DNA from: Adhaeribacter soli
Lineage (GTDB): Bacteria; Bacteroidota; Bacteroidia; Cytophagales; Hymenobacteraceae
Reading direction: 5' to 3'
Length of the DNA stretch: 64,000 nucleotides
Assembly: GCF_008727925.1 (NCBI RefSeq)
Contig: NZ_VTWT01000002.1
Span: forward strand, 62,001-126,000
Made by a program: the position numbers and the translations under genes
The notes under the pieces: generated by a model
What the model was told of the DNA's origin: nothing
Databases searched by the model: none
The model's input: the letters and a program-made list of their open reading frames with translations, nothing else
Part shown: in pieces, positions 33,331 to 41,441 of the stretch
Layout: every line of letters starts with the position of its first letter
Numbering within the stretch: the stretch's first letter is position 1

Positions 33331-34107
33331 TTAATCTAAGGTCTGCACCCCGCCTCCATTTACGAAAAGAACCTGCCCGCTAACCCAGTTGGAAATTGGG
33401 GCGGCAAAATACAGCACGGCTCCTGCAATATCTTCTGGCTCGCCCAGCCTTTTTATTGGGGTATGCGACAACATTCTGTCCTTAATTTCAGGTGTCAAAA
33501 CTTTCTCCAGAGCAGCAGTACGGGTGGCGCCCGGGCCAATTGCATTTATCCGGATACCATCCGGCCCGTAATCGTGGGCCAAATTAGCCGTCATGTGATT
33601 TACCGCTGCCTTTGAAGAAGCATAGGCGCTAATTGCAGGGCTTTTGTTGATACTGGCCATAGAAGACATATTGATAATGCTGCCATAGCCGGAGGTTTTC
33701 ATATGTGGGGCAACCAACTGGCATAAACGCCACATACTAAACACATTCATCTTAAAAACACGTTCAAAGGCTTCAACAGAAATCTGAGAAGGACTTTCTC
33801 TACCGGCTCCGCCGCCACCTGCATTGTTTACTAAAATATTGATTTGCCCGTATACTTCCATTGTTCTGTTTACTAAATTGACCAGGGCTTCATCTTTCGT
33901 TACATCGCAGTCAATTGCAATGGCTTTTCCACCGGCGTCGTTTATTTCCCGGGCTGTTTTTTCGGCTGCTTCCAAATTGTAGTCTGAGACCACTACTTTC
34001 GCACCGTAGGCTGCAAGTATTTCACAACTTGCTTTACCGATCCCGTTTGCCCCACCCGTTACGATGGCAGTTTTTCCTGTTAGATCCAACAATTTTGATG
34101 TATCCAT
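33331..34107 (-). CDS. Short-chain dehydrogenase/reductase
   Basis: 258 aa, classical SDR. The cofactor motif TGGANGIG is at 17-24 and D42 in VVSDYN favours NAD(H). NNAG is at 94-97, the catalytic Ser is in INMSSMAS (148-149), and the catalytic pair is Tyr162/Lys166 in YASSK. IGPGATRTAALEKVL follows the active site. The nearest well-known family is 7-alpha-hydroxysteroid dehydrogenase/HdhA-like, but this class is broad and the substrate is not predictable. Cytoplasmic oxidoreductase. Upstream of the TMEM175 gene on the same strand (43-nt gap). Confidence 0.93.
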   Translation of the reverse strand: MDTSKLLDLTGKTAIVTGGANGIGKASCEILAAYGAKVVVSDYNLEAAEKTAREINDAGGKAIAIDCDVTKDEALVNLVNRTMEVYGQINILVNNAGGGGAGRESPSQISVEAFERVFKMNVFSMWRLCQLVAPHMKTSGYGSIINMSSMASINKSPAISAYASSKAAVNHMTANLAHDYGPDGIRINAIGPGATRTAALEKVLTPEIKDRMLSHTPIKRLGEPEDIAGAVLYFAAPISNWVSGQVLFVNGGGVQTLD

Positions 34108-34205
34108 AATCTTTGTTGTTGTTTTGTGACGGGTGGTTTCTAAGTTTGCCTATTACGTCTGGGCTAAAAAACGTTTTAATGGTTTTTAGCTTTTGTTGGC
34201 AAGCG

Positions 34206-34646
34206 TTATTTTTTATCCTTTTTTAGCACTGTTTCGATTGCAACAATATTCTTATCTCCGTTCTCAATACTTTCACTATATGAGCAATGTCTGACGGAGT
34301 ATTTGTACTTTTTCTTGTCCAAGAATAGTAGGTACTTTTGCTTATCCTTAAAGTAGATGTCACAATTAGAAAATTCTGAATCTAAGTCAATTAATTCTCC
34401 GGTTTTTAGTTTCCCCTTATATGAAGTTATAATTCGTACCTTAACTCTGTAACTTTGGTCAGGTTTGCTAAAATAGTAATCAATCCTTTCTTCAGGCGTG
34501 TCTAGTAGTTCTACTACTTCGATTATAACAATATTTTTTGTTTCCTTTATATGACTCTCAATAGGTGTCATTGTACAAGTACAAGCCCAAGAAGAAACTG
34601 CAAACATTAAAATTGTAATTGTAAAAACTAATTTGATAAGTTTCAT
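34206..34646 (-). CDS. AT-rich secreted protein, TIMP/netrin-like N-terminus
   Basis: 146 aa. A signal peptide (about 1-21) ends in SSWA, and the mature protein begins CTCTMTPIESHIKET. A Cys-X-Cys start directly after cleavage is characteristic of tissue-inhibitor-of-metalloproteinase (NTR-like) bacterial proteins. Further features are IVIIEVVELL, YRVKVRIITSYKGKLKTGEL and SNCDIYFKDKQKYLLFLDKK, with later Cys at about 93 and 119 that could pair with the N-terminal ones. Function unknown; a protease-inhibitor-like role is inference. The gene is clearly more AT-rich than its neighbours, which suggests relatively recent acquisition. Confidence 0.75.
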   Translation of the reverse strand: MKLIKLVFTITILMFAVSSWACTCTMTPIESHIKETKNIVIIEVVELLDTPEERIDYYFSKPDQSYRVKVRIITSYKGKLKTGELIDLDSEFSNCDIYFKDKQKYLLFLDKKKYKYSVRHCSYSESIENGDKNIVAIETVLKKDKK

Positions 34647-34871
34647 AAATTCTAATGTATGCCAACTTCCGAATAAACAACACTACTACGTTTATCTGCA
34701 TTATGTAACAGGGTTTTTCAGCGCTACTTTTAAGCCCCTTCTCAATACTGCTCCTTCGTTCCACGCGCAAACAGCATAGCTCAACAGCCAAGATAGCAAA
34801 TTGTTACCGGCAAGCAAAGACAGAAGTGCCTCCGTGCAGCGCTCCAGCCTGAACGCTATGCTTTATAAACA

Positions 34872-34895
34872 AAAAACCCGCCGAAGCGGGTTTTT
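34872..34895 (-). terminator. Terminator of the ferredoxin gene
   Basis: A 10-bp perfect stem AAAAACCCGC/GCGGGTTTTT with tetraloop CGAA. Confidence 0.9.
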
Positions 34896-34917
34896 AAAAT
34901 CATAAGTATACCAAATC

Positions 34918-35274
34918 TTAGCTTGCTTCGGCGTGAAGCCACTGTTTTTTGGCCAGCAGTTCTTCTTCGGTTTCGCGGTAATCTGGATCGTCTACACAGC
35001 AGTCTACCGGGCAAACGGCGGCGCATTGCGGTTCTTCGTGGAAACCAACGCACTCGGTGCATTTATCGGAAACAATATAGTAGAACTCTTCGGAAATCGG
35101 GGTTTGGGCCGCTTTGGCATCCACCACATCTCCGCCGTCAATTTTAACTTCACCCGTCAGCGAGGTACCGCCGCCCCAGGTCCACTTGGCACCGCCTTCG
35201 TAAATGGCAGTGTTCGGGCATTCTGGTTCACAGGCGCCACAGTTAATACACTCATCTGTGATCATTATCGCCAT
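34918..35274 (-). CDS. 4Fe-4S dicluster ferredoxin
   Basis: 118 aa. Two cluster motifs are present: C9-X2-C12-X2-C15-X3-C19 in [20 protein letters not shown], and C72-X2-C75-X8-C84-X3-C88 in [20 protein letters not shown], with extra Cys at 92-93. The X8 insertion and C-terminal extension ([20 protein letters not shown]) put it in the Alvin-type 2[4Fe-4S] ferredoxins. A low-potential electron carrier in the cytoplasm; its redox partner is not shown. It is divergently transcribed from an acyl-CoA reductase gene. A good promoter (35328-35358) and an AGGAG ribosome-binding site 10 nt before the ATG are visible, the latter unusual in this window. Confidence 0.95.
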   Translation of the reverse strand: MAIMITDECINCGACEPECPNTAIYEGGAKWTWGGGTSLTGEVKIDGGDVVDAKAAQTPISEEFYYIVSDKCTECVGFHEEPQCAAVCPVDCCVDDPDYRETEEELLAKKQWLHAEAS

Positions 35275-35327
35275 AATCGTATCTCCTGTTTTATATTTTT
35301 AAATTTTATATACGTAATTTCGAGCCG

Positions 35328-35358
35328 CAAAAGTAGGAACATTCTCCTACGTAATCAA
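35328..35358 (-). promoter_or_regulatory. Promoter of the ferredoxin gene
   Basis: -33 TTG (35356-35358), a 20-nt spacer and -7 box TACTTTTG (35328-35335) on the minus strand. The leader is about 45 nt. Confidence 0.65.
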
Positions 35359-35479
35359 CTATTTACCGGTTTAATTCCCGGAACACCTTTTTTCACTTAT
35401 TTAAATACCGTTTTTTACGGGTAACGGGGCCGGAATTTTTAGAACGCTGCCCCTGTTTTCAGATATTCAGATAAACCCT

Positions 35480-36493
35480 ATGACTTTAGATAACCGCATT
35501 GAAGCTTTTGCCCGTTTAGGCCAGCGCCTGAAAAACTTAAGCCCCGATGAATTACAAAACTTAGCTTCCCGTGCCCGGAACGCCAATTCCTGGTTCGACC
35601 TGCCCAACGTAACGGCCGCTTTTCAGGGTATTGCCAATTTGCTCGAAGAACAATACCTCCGGGAATGGCTTTATACGTACGATTTCCCGGAACTCGAGTC
35701 TCCAAAAAAAGTGGGCATCGTAATGGCCGGCAATATTCCCTTAGTCGGTTTTCACGATCTGCTGAGCGTGCTGATCAGCGGCCACCATGCCCTGGTAAAA
35801 ACCTCTTCCGACGACCCGCACCTGATCAAATTTGTAGTAGACGAACTCCTGAAAATCGAACCGCGCTTTGCCGATTACATCACGTTCGTGGATCTGTTAA
35901 AGGAATCGGAGGCCATTATTGCCACCGGCTCGGATAATACGTCGCGCTACTTTGAATATTATTTTGCCAGCCGGCCGCACATTATCCGCAAAAACCGGAG
36001 CAGCGCCGCCATATTAACCGGTTACGAAAAACCGGAAGAGCTGCATGCCTTAGGGAACGATATTTTCCAGTACTTCGGATTGGGCTGCCGCAATATTTCC
36101 AAGCTTTTTGTGCCGGAAGGCTACCGTTTCGATCCGTTTTTCGAGGCTCTGGAACCCTACAAAGCCATCCTGGACCACCACCGCTACCAGAACAATTACG
36201 ATTACAACAAATCGATCCTGCTGGTGAATGGCGTCCCGCACCTGGATAACGGTTTCTTACTTTTAACCGAAAGTAAACAGCCGGTCTCCCCTATTTCGGT
36301 GCTGCATTACGAAACCTATAACGGTCTGCCGGATCTGGCTGAAAAAATGAAAGCTTCCGAAGAAAAAACGCAATGCGTGGTTTCCTCAACGGGCTGGTAC
36401 CCGAAAAGCTTCTCTTTCGGGCAGGCGCAATGCCCCATGGTCTGGGATTATGCTGACGGCGTAGATACCCTGGCCTTCCTGGCAAAACTATAA
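35480..36493 (+). CDS. Acyl-CoA reductase (LuxC-like, PF05893)
   Basis: 337 aa. It covers the catalytic part of the aldehyde-dehydrogenase-like fold. VGIVMAGNIPLVGFHDLLSV and SGHHALVKTSSDDPHLIKFV form the nucleotide-binding region. The active-site Cys203 is in FQYFGLGCRNISKLFVPEGY. The C-terminal TQCVVSSTGWYPKSFSFGQA is also typical. It is about 140 residues shorter than luminescence LuxC, lacking the N-terminal part, as is usual for Bacteroidota members. It would reduce an acyl-CoA or acyl-thioester to an aldehyde with NAD(P)H; the physiological substrate is unknown. Divergent from the ferredoxin gene, with its own terminator. Confidence 0.92.
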   Translation: MTLDNRIEAFARLGQRLKNLSPDELQNLASRARNANSWFDLPNVTAAFQGIANLLEEQYLREWLYTYDFPELESPKKVGIVMAGNIPLVGFHDLLSVLISGHHALVKTSSDDPHLIKFVVDELLKIEPRFADYITFVDLLKESEAIIATGSDNTSRYFEYYFASRPHIIRKNRSSAAILTGYEKPEELHALGNDIFQYFGLGCRNISKLFVPEGYRFDPFFEALEPYKAILDHHRYQNNYDYNKSILLVNGVPHLDNGFLLLTESKQPVSPISVLHYETYNGLPDLAEKMKASEEKTQCVVSSTGWYPKSFSFGQAQCPMVWDYADGVDTLAFLAKL

Positions 36494-36509
36494 TTGCCTT
36501 CCATTCACG

Positions 36510-36547
36510 AAGAAGCCCGCTCCTTTCCGGAAGCGGGCTTCTTTTTT
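36510..36547 (+). terminator. Terminator of the acyl-CoA reductase gene
   Basis: A 12-bp stem AAGAAGCCCGCT/AGCGGGCTTCTT followed by T's. Confidence 0.88.
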
Positions 36548-36706
36548 CCTGATAAAATTATTCCGGCGAAAGCGAACTTGCTTTTAAGCCGAAATTCCAG
36601 AATATCATTTTGTTAAGGCTTATTTTCTGACTTAAAGCATGGTGTTTGCGTATTAAGGAGAATGAAAAATTGGCGGAACATATAAAACAAATCGTTTTAG
36701 CCACCG

Positions 36707-36736
36707 TTGATTTTATATGTAGAAATACTATATTAG
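36707..36736 (+). promoter_or_regulatory. Putative promoter of the 36769 gene
   Basis: TTG (36707-36709), then exactly 19 nt, then TATATTAG (36729-36736), one mismatch from TAnnTTTG. Placing transcription start near 36743 supports the ATG at 36769. Confidence 0.4.
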
Positions 36737-36768
36737 CAGAAACACTCACAACTAAGCCTCACAAATTC

Positions 36769-37068
36769 ATGGAACATATCCTTAAAGCCCCTGAACTTAT
36801 CCAGAAAGAAATCATTCCGACCTTGCGTTTCGGCCGGGAAGATGTACTGCAAACGGTTGAGGGGCGCAAGCGCCGGCAGCACGACATTCACCGGGCTACT
36901 TTACTGGGAAATGCTTACCATGGCAAAGTAGATATTTTCTTTATAACCGAAGACGGCGAACAAAAACGGGTAAACACCACCATCTGGGACTACGACAAAG
37001 AATACATCATGCTCAAATCCGGCTCCTCCCTCCCGATCCGCTGTATTAACGGCGTGGAATTTTATTAA
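36769..37068 (+). CDS. Small conserved hypothetical protein
   Basis: 99 aa from the ATG at 36769. The frame is open 123 nt further upstream, but that extension covers the putative promoter and is of different composition. MEHILKAPELIQKEIIPTLR is followed by FGREDVLQTVEGRKRRQHDI and HRATLLGNAYHGKVDIFF; the protein ends in MLKSGSSLPIRCINGVEFY. Compact alpha/beta protein without signal peptide or membrane segment. I have the impression that this is a conserved Cytophagales protein, but no domain name can be given. It faces the nucleoside phosphorylase gene across a large AT-rich inverted repeat. Confidence 0.75.
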   Translation: MEHILKAPELIQKEIIPTLRFGREDVLQTVEGRKRRQHDIHRATLLGNAYHGKVDIFFITEDGEQKRVNTTIWDYDKEYIMLKSGSSLPIRCINGVEFY

Positions 37069-37218
37069 TTATTAATTGTTGATTGCTGATTGTTAATTGT
37101 TGATTGCTGATTGTTAATTGTTGATTGAAAAAAATCTCTCATTACCCTGTAAGACAATCAAAATTTCAACCAAGAACAATTTAGCCAATAAACAATCAGC
37201 AATTAACAATCAACAATT
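37069..37218. repeat. AT-rich inverted repeat between converging genes
   Basis: Left part contains AATTGTTGATTGCTGATTGT repeated in tandem (37072-37127). The right part (37187-37217) contains AACAATCAGCAATTAACAAT followed by CAACAATT, its complement. The pair can fold into one long hairpin filling the space between the stop codons. Confidence 0.85.
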
Positions 37219-38082
37219 TTAAACCCGGTCCAGTACTTTCAGGATCAGATCGTTAATGGTTTCGTCAGCATTTTCGGCGAAGCGGTGATTTACGCGGTCG
37301 GCTACGATGGCATTCAAAGACAGCATTTCGTGGCCCAGCAACCTTCCCAGGGAATAATAGCCGGCCGTTTCCATTTCAAAATTGGTGATCTTAAAATCTT
37401 CGAACTGGAAGCTGTGATAGGCTTGTATAAGCTGCTCGTTTTTCAGCGGCACGCGCAATACGCGGCCTTGCGGCGCATAAAAGCCCGGACAGGTTAGCGT
37501 GTTTCCCGGAATCATATCGAAGGCAATTTTCTGACGCAAGCTCTCGGAACCCTGCACGCAATAAGGCGCAAACGGTAAGCCCAACTGGGCTTTCAGGCCT
37601 TCGGAGATACTGTTTTCAAAATCGGTTTGCACCAGCGGGTAAAACTGCATCAGGCTGTCGAGGCCGATGGCGTAATTGCTGGCCAAAAGGCCACCAAGTG
37701 GCACCGAGCTTTGCAAAGCGCCGGAAGTACCAACACGAATAATTTTCAGGGAAATGCGGTCTTCTTCGGCCACCGGAATCCGGGTAAGCAAGTCTATGTT
37801 TACCAGGGCATCCAGCTCGTTCATCAGGATATCGATATTATCGGTGCCCATGCCGGTGGAAATTACCGTTAGGCGTTTGCCTTTGTAGTACCCGGTATGC
37901 GTAATAAATTCCCGTTTGGCCACTTCAATTTCAATGGAATCGAAGTAGCGGCTTACTTTGGCTACGCGCTCCGGGTCGCCTACCGTAATAATGGTATCGG
38001 AGATATGTTCCGGAAGTAAGTTCAGATGGTAAACACTACCGTCGGGGTTTAAAATGAGTTCCGATTCTGGAATTGCTTGCAT
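37219..38082 (-). CDS. Nucleoside phosphorylase (uridine phosphorylase-like)
   Basis: 287 aa, PNP/UDP phosphorylase family. The phosphate- and ribose-site motifs are visible: DTIITVGDPERVAKVSRYFD (about 29-48), VISTGMGTDNIDILMNELDA, IIRVGTSGALQSSVPLGGLL (about 114-133) and FKITNFEMETAGYYSLGRLL (about 231-250). It phosphorolyses nucleosides to base and ribose 1-phosphate in the cytoplasm; uridine phosphorylase is the closest named match, though purine substrates cannot be excluded. It is slightly longer than classical Udp because of the N-terminal ESELILNPDGSVYHLNLLPE. Single gene, convergent with the small protein gene. Confidence 0.93.
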   Translation of the reverse strand: MQAIPESELILNPDGSVYHLNLLPEHISDTIITVGDPERVAKVSRYFDSIEIEVAKREFITHTGYYKGKRLTVISTGMGTDNIDILMNELDALVNIDLLTRIPVAEEDRISLKIIRVGTSGALQSSVPLGGLLASNYAIGLDSLMQFYPLVQTDFENSISEGLKAQLGLPFAPYCVQGSESLRQKIAFDMIPGNTLTCPGFYAPQGRVLRVPLKNEQLIQAYHSFQFEDFKITNFEMETAGYYSLGRLLGHEMLSLNAIVADRVNHRFAENADETINDLILKVLDRV

Positions 38083-38181
38083 GGCTAATCTTTTTCTTGA
38101 AATTTGAGGTGAAGGTAGCAGATTTGAAAATGAGAAAGCGGGAAAAAGCGAAAATAATTTCCCTTTTCCTGCCCTACGTTA

Positions 38182-38220
38182 AAAACAAAAAGCAGGTAAC
38201 ATTTACCTGCTTTTTGTTTT
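38182..38220 (-). terminator. Terminator of trhO
   Basis: An 18-bp stem AAAACAAAAAGCAGGTAA and its complement, 3-nt loop. Confidence 0.92.
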
Positions 38221-38244
38221 CATATTCCTGAATTCCTGGTCTAT

Positions 38245-39201
38245 TTAAGCGTTGGCCTTCGTCCGTTTCAGTCCTTTGAACGGATTATAGCCGTTGGTTT
38301 CTTTCTGGTAATATCCGCTGCCGTCGTAAGGCCTTACTTCCGGGTGATTTTTACATTCTTCCGAACAAGCTCCCTGCATTTCATGGCCGCAGCTCTCGCA
38401 GATGGCCACGTGAATGTTGCAGCTCGGGTTGGCACAGTTCACCATGCGGTCGGAAGGTGTGGCACACACGTAGCATTGGGAGATAACGGTCGGGTTTACT
38501 TTGTTCACGTCTACGGTTAAGCGGTTATCGAACACGTAGCATTTGCCTTCGAAATCTTCGCCGCCGGCTTCCATGCCGTACTTAATAATGCCGCCGTGCA
38601 GCTGGTACACGTTCTCGAAACCCTGTTCCAGTAAAAACGCGCTGGCTTTTTCGCACTTAATGCCGCCGGTGCAGTAAGTCAGGATCTTCTTATCCTTGTA
38701 CTTTTCTTTCAGCTCGTCTACCTTGGCCGGGAAATCGCGGAAGTTCTCGATCGGCAGGGTAACGGCATTTTTAAAGCGGCCCACGTTGAATTCGTAATCC
38801 GAACGTACATCCAGAATAACCACGTCTTCGGAGTCCTTCATTTTTTTGAATTCTTCGGGCTCCAGGTGAATACCGGTGCGTTTGTTCGGGTCGATGTTCC
38901 GCAGGCTGGAATGCACAATTTCCGGTTTGTGGCGCACGTGCAGCTTGGCAAATGCGTGCTTATCGGAATAGTCTACCTTGAAATCGGTTTTGGCAAACCG
39001 CGGATCGGCTTTTACGGCGGCCATGTACTTTTCACAATCCTCTTTCAGGCCGGAAACGGTACCGTTCAGCCCTTCGGCAGCAATAATAATGCGGCCGCGC
39101 AGGTTCAGGTCCAGGCAAAGGCGGTGATGTTCTTCCCGGAATTGCTCCGGATCTTCGATCTGCGTGTAGCAGTAATAAAGTAAGATGCTGTAATCTTTCA
39201 T
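38245..39201 (-). CDS. trhO: tRNA uridine(34) hydroxylase (rhodanese family)
   Basis: 318 aa. The N-terminal domain has the family start KDYSILLYYCYTQIEDPEQF and IIAAEGLNGTVSG. The rhodanese domain (about 110-215) includes VVILDVRSDYEFNVGRFKNA and catalytic Cys177 in ILTYCTGGIKCEKASAFLLE, with Cys183 nearby. The C-terminal Cys-rich region (about 243-295: CYVCATPSDRMVNCANPSC, then CESCGHEMQGACSEEC) is a zinc-binding addition common in this family. TrhO makes 5-hydroxyuridine at tRNA position 34 using O2. A TAATTTTG box at 39249-39256 on the minus strand may be its promoter. Confidence 0.96.
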   Translation of the reverse strand: MKDYSILLYYCYTQIEDPEQFREEHHRLCLDLNLRGRIIIAAEGLNGTVSGLKEDCEKYMAAVKADPRFAKTDFKVDYSDKHAFAKLHVRHKPEIVHSSLRNIDPNKRTGIHLEPEEFKKMKDSEDVVILDVRSDYEFNVGRFKNAVTLPIENFRDFPAKVDELKEKYKDKKILTYCTGGIKCEKASAFLLEQGFENVYQLHGGIIKYGMEAGGEDFEGKCYVFDNRLTVDVNKVNPTVISQCYVCATPSDRMVNCANPSCNIHVAICESCGHEMQGACSEECKNHPEVRPYDGSGYYQKETNGYNPFKGLKRTKANA

Positions 39202-39310
39202 AACGGGCTTAGCTTCAGACTAAGTGTTTAAATTTCTGTTTGGTGCCGCAAAATTACATTTATCGGCACAAACTAAAAAGTGATAAATATCAGTAAAGGT
39301 TCCGGTTTGA

Positions 39311-39447
39311 ATTGCTTCACGGTTAAATTGTTAAATGGTTAAATGGTTAAATTGTTTAATGGTTGGATTGCTAAATGGTTAAAACTGAAGAATTTAAATT
39401 ATTCTGAACAAATAACAGTTTAACCATTAAGCAATTAAACAATTTAA
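39311..39447. repeat. AT-rich tandem and inverted repeat
   Basis: Tandem TTAAATGG/TTAAATTG units (39320-39383) pair with CAGTTTAACCATTAAGCAAT and AAACAATTTAA (39416-39446). Sits between trhO (upstream region) and the 3' end of the O-antigen ligase gene. Confidence 0.82.
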
Positions 39448-39456
39448 TCAGGTTTT

Positions 39457-40752
39457 TCAGGCAAAAAAGGTATCGTTTTTCCAGGAGAGCGTGGAAGGCT
39501 CTCCCGATTTATAATACCAGAGCGGCAGCAGAATAAAGACGAGCGAATAATTTAAACCGACCTGGGTTTCCAGGGTGGCTTCGAACAGGAAGGAAAAGGT
39601 GATGATGAGGTAATGAATCAAGAATAAGGGCTCGAAACGGGGCGAAAACCGCAAGAGCGGATAATAAAAGCCAATCATAAAGAGCAGCGTGCCTACGATG
39701 CCGAAAACTACCAGGTAAAAAATGAACTGGTTATGCGGTAAAATATGCCCGCGTTCCTTTATTTCCGGGAACAAGGTCGAATATTTCTGATCCAGCTCCG
39801 GTTCTAAATTTCCCATGCCTACGCCCAGAACCGGATGCTCCTGAAAAACTGCCATGGCCACTTTGTAAGAATACACCCGGCCGGCAATGGAATAGTTATG
39901 CGCGTTTTCCGCTTTCGAAACCCGCTGCATATCTTCGATGGTTAAGTAAAACCGGTTATAGAAAGTAGGCAGCGTATAAAAGGCTGCCATTAAACCCAAA
40001 GCCAGCCCCGCGCTTATAAGAACTACCCGTTTATATTTTTTCCGGACAATGAGATCGAACAATAGCCCCAGGCCGACCACTGCATAAAAAGCTACCAGGC
40101 CGCTCCGTACGGCCAGCAGGTGCAGGAAAACGTACAGCCAGCAGGTAATTCCTAAAATAAAAAGCCGCTCCCAGTTATATTTAAAGAAGAATTCCTGGCG
40201 GTAAAAACGGTACCCGATTACAATGGCAAAAGCAACCATTAGGCTGAAGCGCACATGGTTGGTGGGCGTATCCATTATTTTGGAATGCTTGTACAGCGCA
40301 TTTACTTCAGAAAAGTTAACCAGGTAATTCCCCAGGCTATAGAGCGAACCGGCAAAAACGCAAAGCAAAAAGAAGTAATAAAGCACCTGCAGCCGCCTTT
40401 GCGAAATGGCCGGTAAAAGCAGAAAAGAAAGCGGGAATATTACCAAAGGTAATTTCATGGACAGGTCCCGGTACAGAAACTTCCGGTCGATGAGTTCCGG
40501 CTGAAGCAGCCCTAATAAATGCAGAACATAGATCAATCCGAACCCCGCAAAGCAACCAAATAAGCGTTTATCGCATTTAACCGCTGAGAATCTCCAGGAA
40601 GCCAAGGCAGTAAGCAGCAAGCCTACCGTAGCAATGCTGGAAAGCAAACGGGCAAAGTAAGTGGTAAACATGCCGGCTATAAGCAGGCAGCAGAAGAAAA
40701 AAGCTACCTCCGAAAAGCTCCACCTGTTAAATAAAAGATAGCCTTTACCCAT
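39457..40752 (-). CDS. O-antigen ligase-like membrane protein (Wzy_C family)
   Basis: 431 aa with about 11-12 predicted membrane helices. The conserved large periplasmic loop holds the C-terminal family motif: VLGVGMGNLEPELDQ followed by RGHILPHNQFIFYLVVFGIV, where the PHNQF His is functionally important in WaaL/Wzy relatives. An MDTPTNHVRFSLMVAFAIV segment and a RSGLVAFYAVVG helix are also characteristic. It would polymerise or ligate an undecaprenyl-linked glycan at the outer face of the inner membrane. Last gene of a four-gene minus-strand operon, 33 nt after the PglD-like gene. Ligase versus polymerase cannot be resolved from sequence. Confidence 0.88.
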   Translation of the reverse strand: MGKGYLLFNRWSFSEVAFFFCCLLIAGMFTTYFARLLSSIATVGLLLTALASWRFSAVKCDKRLFGCFAGFGLIYVLHLLGLLQPELIDRKFLYRDLSMKLPLVIFPLSFLLLPAISQRRLQVLYYFFLLCVFAGSLYSLGNYLVNFSEVNALYKHSKIMDTPTNHVRFSLMVAFAIVIGYRFYRQEFFFKYNWERLFILGITCWLYVFLHLLAVRSGLVAFYAVVGLGLLFDLIVRKKYKRVVLISAGLALGLMAAFYTLPTFYNRFYLTIEDMQRVSKAENAHNYSIAGRVYSYKVAMAVFQEHPVLGVGMGNLEPELDQKYSTLFPEIKERGHILPHNQFIFYLVVFGIVGTLLFMIGFYYPLLRFSPRFEPLFLIHYLIITFSFLFEATLETQVGLNYSLVFILLPLWYYKSGEPSTLSWKNDTFFA

Positions 40753-40785
40753 TTAAATGGTTCGCAAAATAAATGATCGGGTAAA

Positions 40786-41418
40786 TTATACTTTCTGGGC
40801 CGGGTTACCGAAAACCGTTTGTCCGGCCGGCACATCGGCAATTACTACGGCTCCGGCGCCAACTCTGGCTTTTTTCCCGATCTTCACTCCTCCTACAATT
40901 ACCGCACCGGTACCAATAAAGGCCTGCTCTTCGATCTGCGCTTCGGCGTTTATCAGAGCTCCGGCGCCAACCTGTACAAAATCGCCTAACGTTGCGCCGG
41001 TCTCTATCACGGCATTCGATTGAATAATGCAATTATCCCCGATCCGGCAATCGATCTGCACAACGGCGCCTGCATTGATCAGGTTGCCGTGGCCCAGCCA
41101 GGCCTGTTCGGAAACATAACTGGCTTTGTGGATGGCATTTACGGGCACCTGCTTGTAATCTTCTTTCAGTTTATTGGCTATAGATTTCCGGGCAGCCGCA
41201 TCGTCGAGGGCAATAAAAACCTCGCATTTCTTGCCCAGAATTTTCAGGTACTCTTCTTCGTCGGTATTACCCAGAACCGGAACGTTGTGAATTTCAGTCT
41301 GGTGCAGTTTTGCGTCATCGTCCAGAAAGCAATACACCACTACGTTGTTGCTGGTAAAAATATCGAGGGCAGACTTTCCTGTTGGCGAAGCACCAAAAAT
41401 GATAACCGGGTTTTCCAT
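40786..41418 (-). CDS. PglD/NeuD-type sugar O/N-acetyltransferase
   Basis: 210 aa from the ATG at 41418. A start 21 nt further upstream would add MPLFQNF, but MENPVIIFGASPTGKSALDI is the normal opening of the family. The N-terminal Rossmann-like domain (about 1-85) binds the nucleotide sugar. A left-handed beta-helix of hexapeptide repeats (about 90-200) carries LGHGNLINAGAVVQIDCRI, ATLGDFVQVGAGALINAEAQ and VKIGKKARVGAGAVVIADVP. It acetylates a UDP-sugar amine or a sialic-acid-type hydroxyl using acetyl-CoA. It lies between two membrane genes of polysaccharide type, 23 nt after the previous stop. Confidence 0.92.
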   Translation of the reverse strand: MENPVIIFGASPTGKSALDIFTSNNVVVYCFLDDDAKLHQTEIHNVPVLGNTDEEEYLKILGKKCEVFIALDDAAARKSIANKLKEDYKQVPVNAIHKASYVSEQAWLGHGNLINAGAVVQIDCRIGDNCIIQSNAVIETGATLGDFVQVGAGALINAEAQIEEQAFIGTGAVIVGGVKIGKKARVGAGAVVIADVPAGQTVFGNPAQKV

Positions 41419-41441
41419 AAAATTCTGAAATAGTGGCAAAG

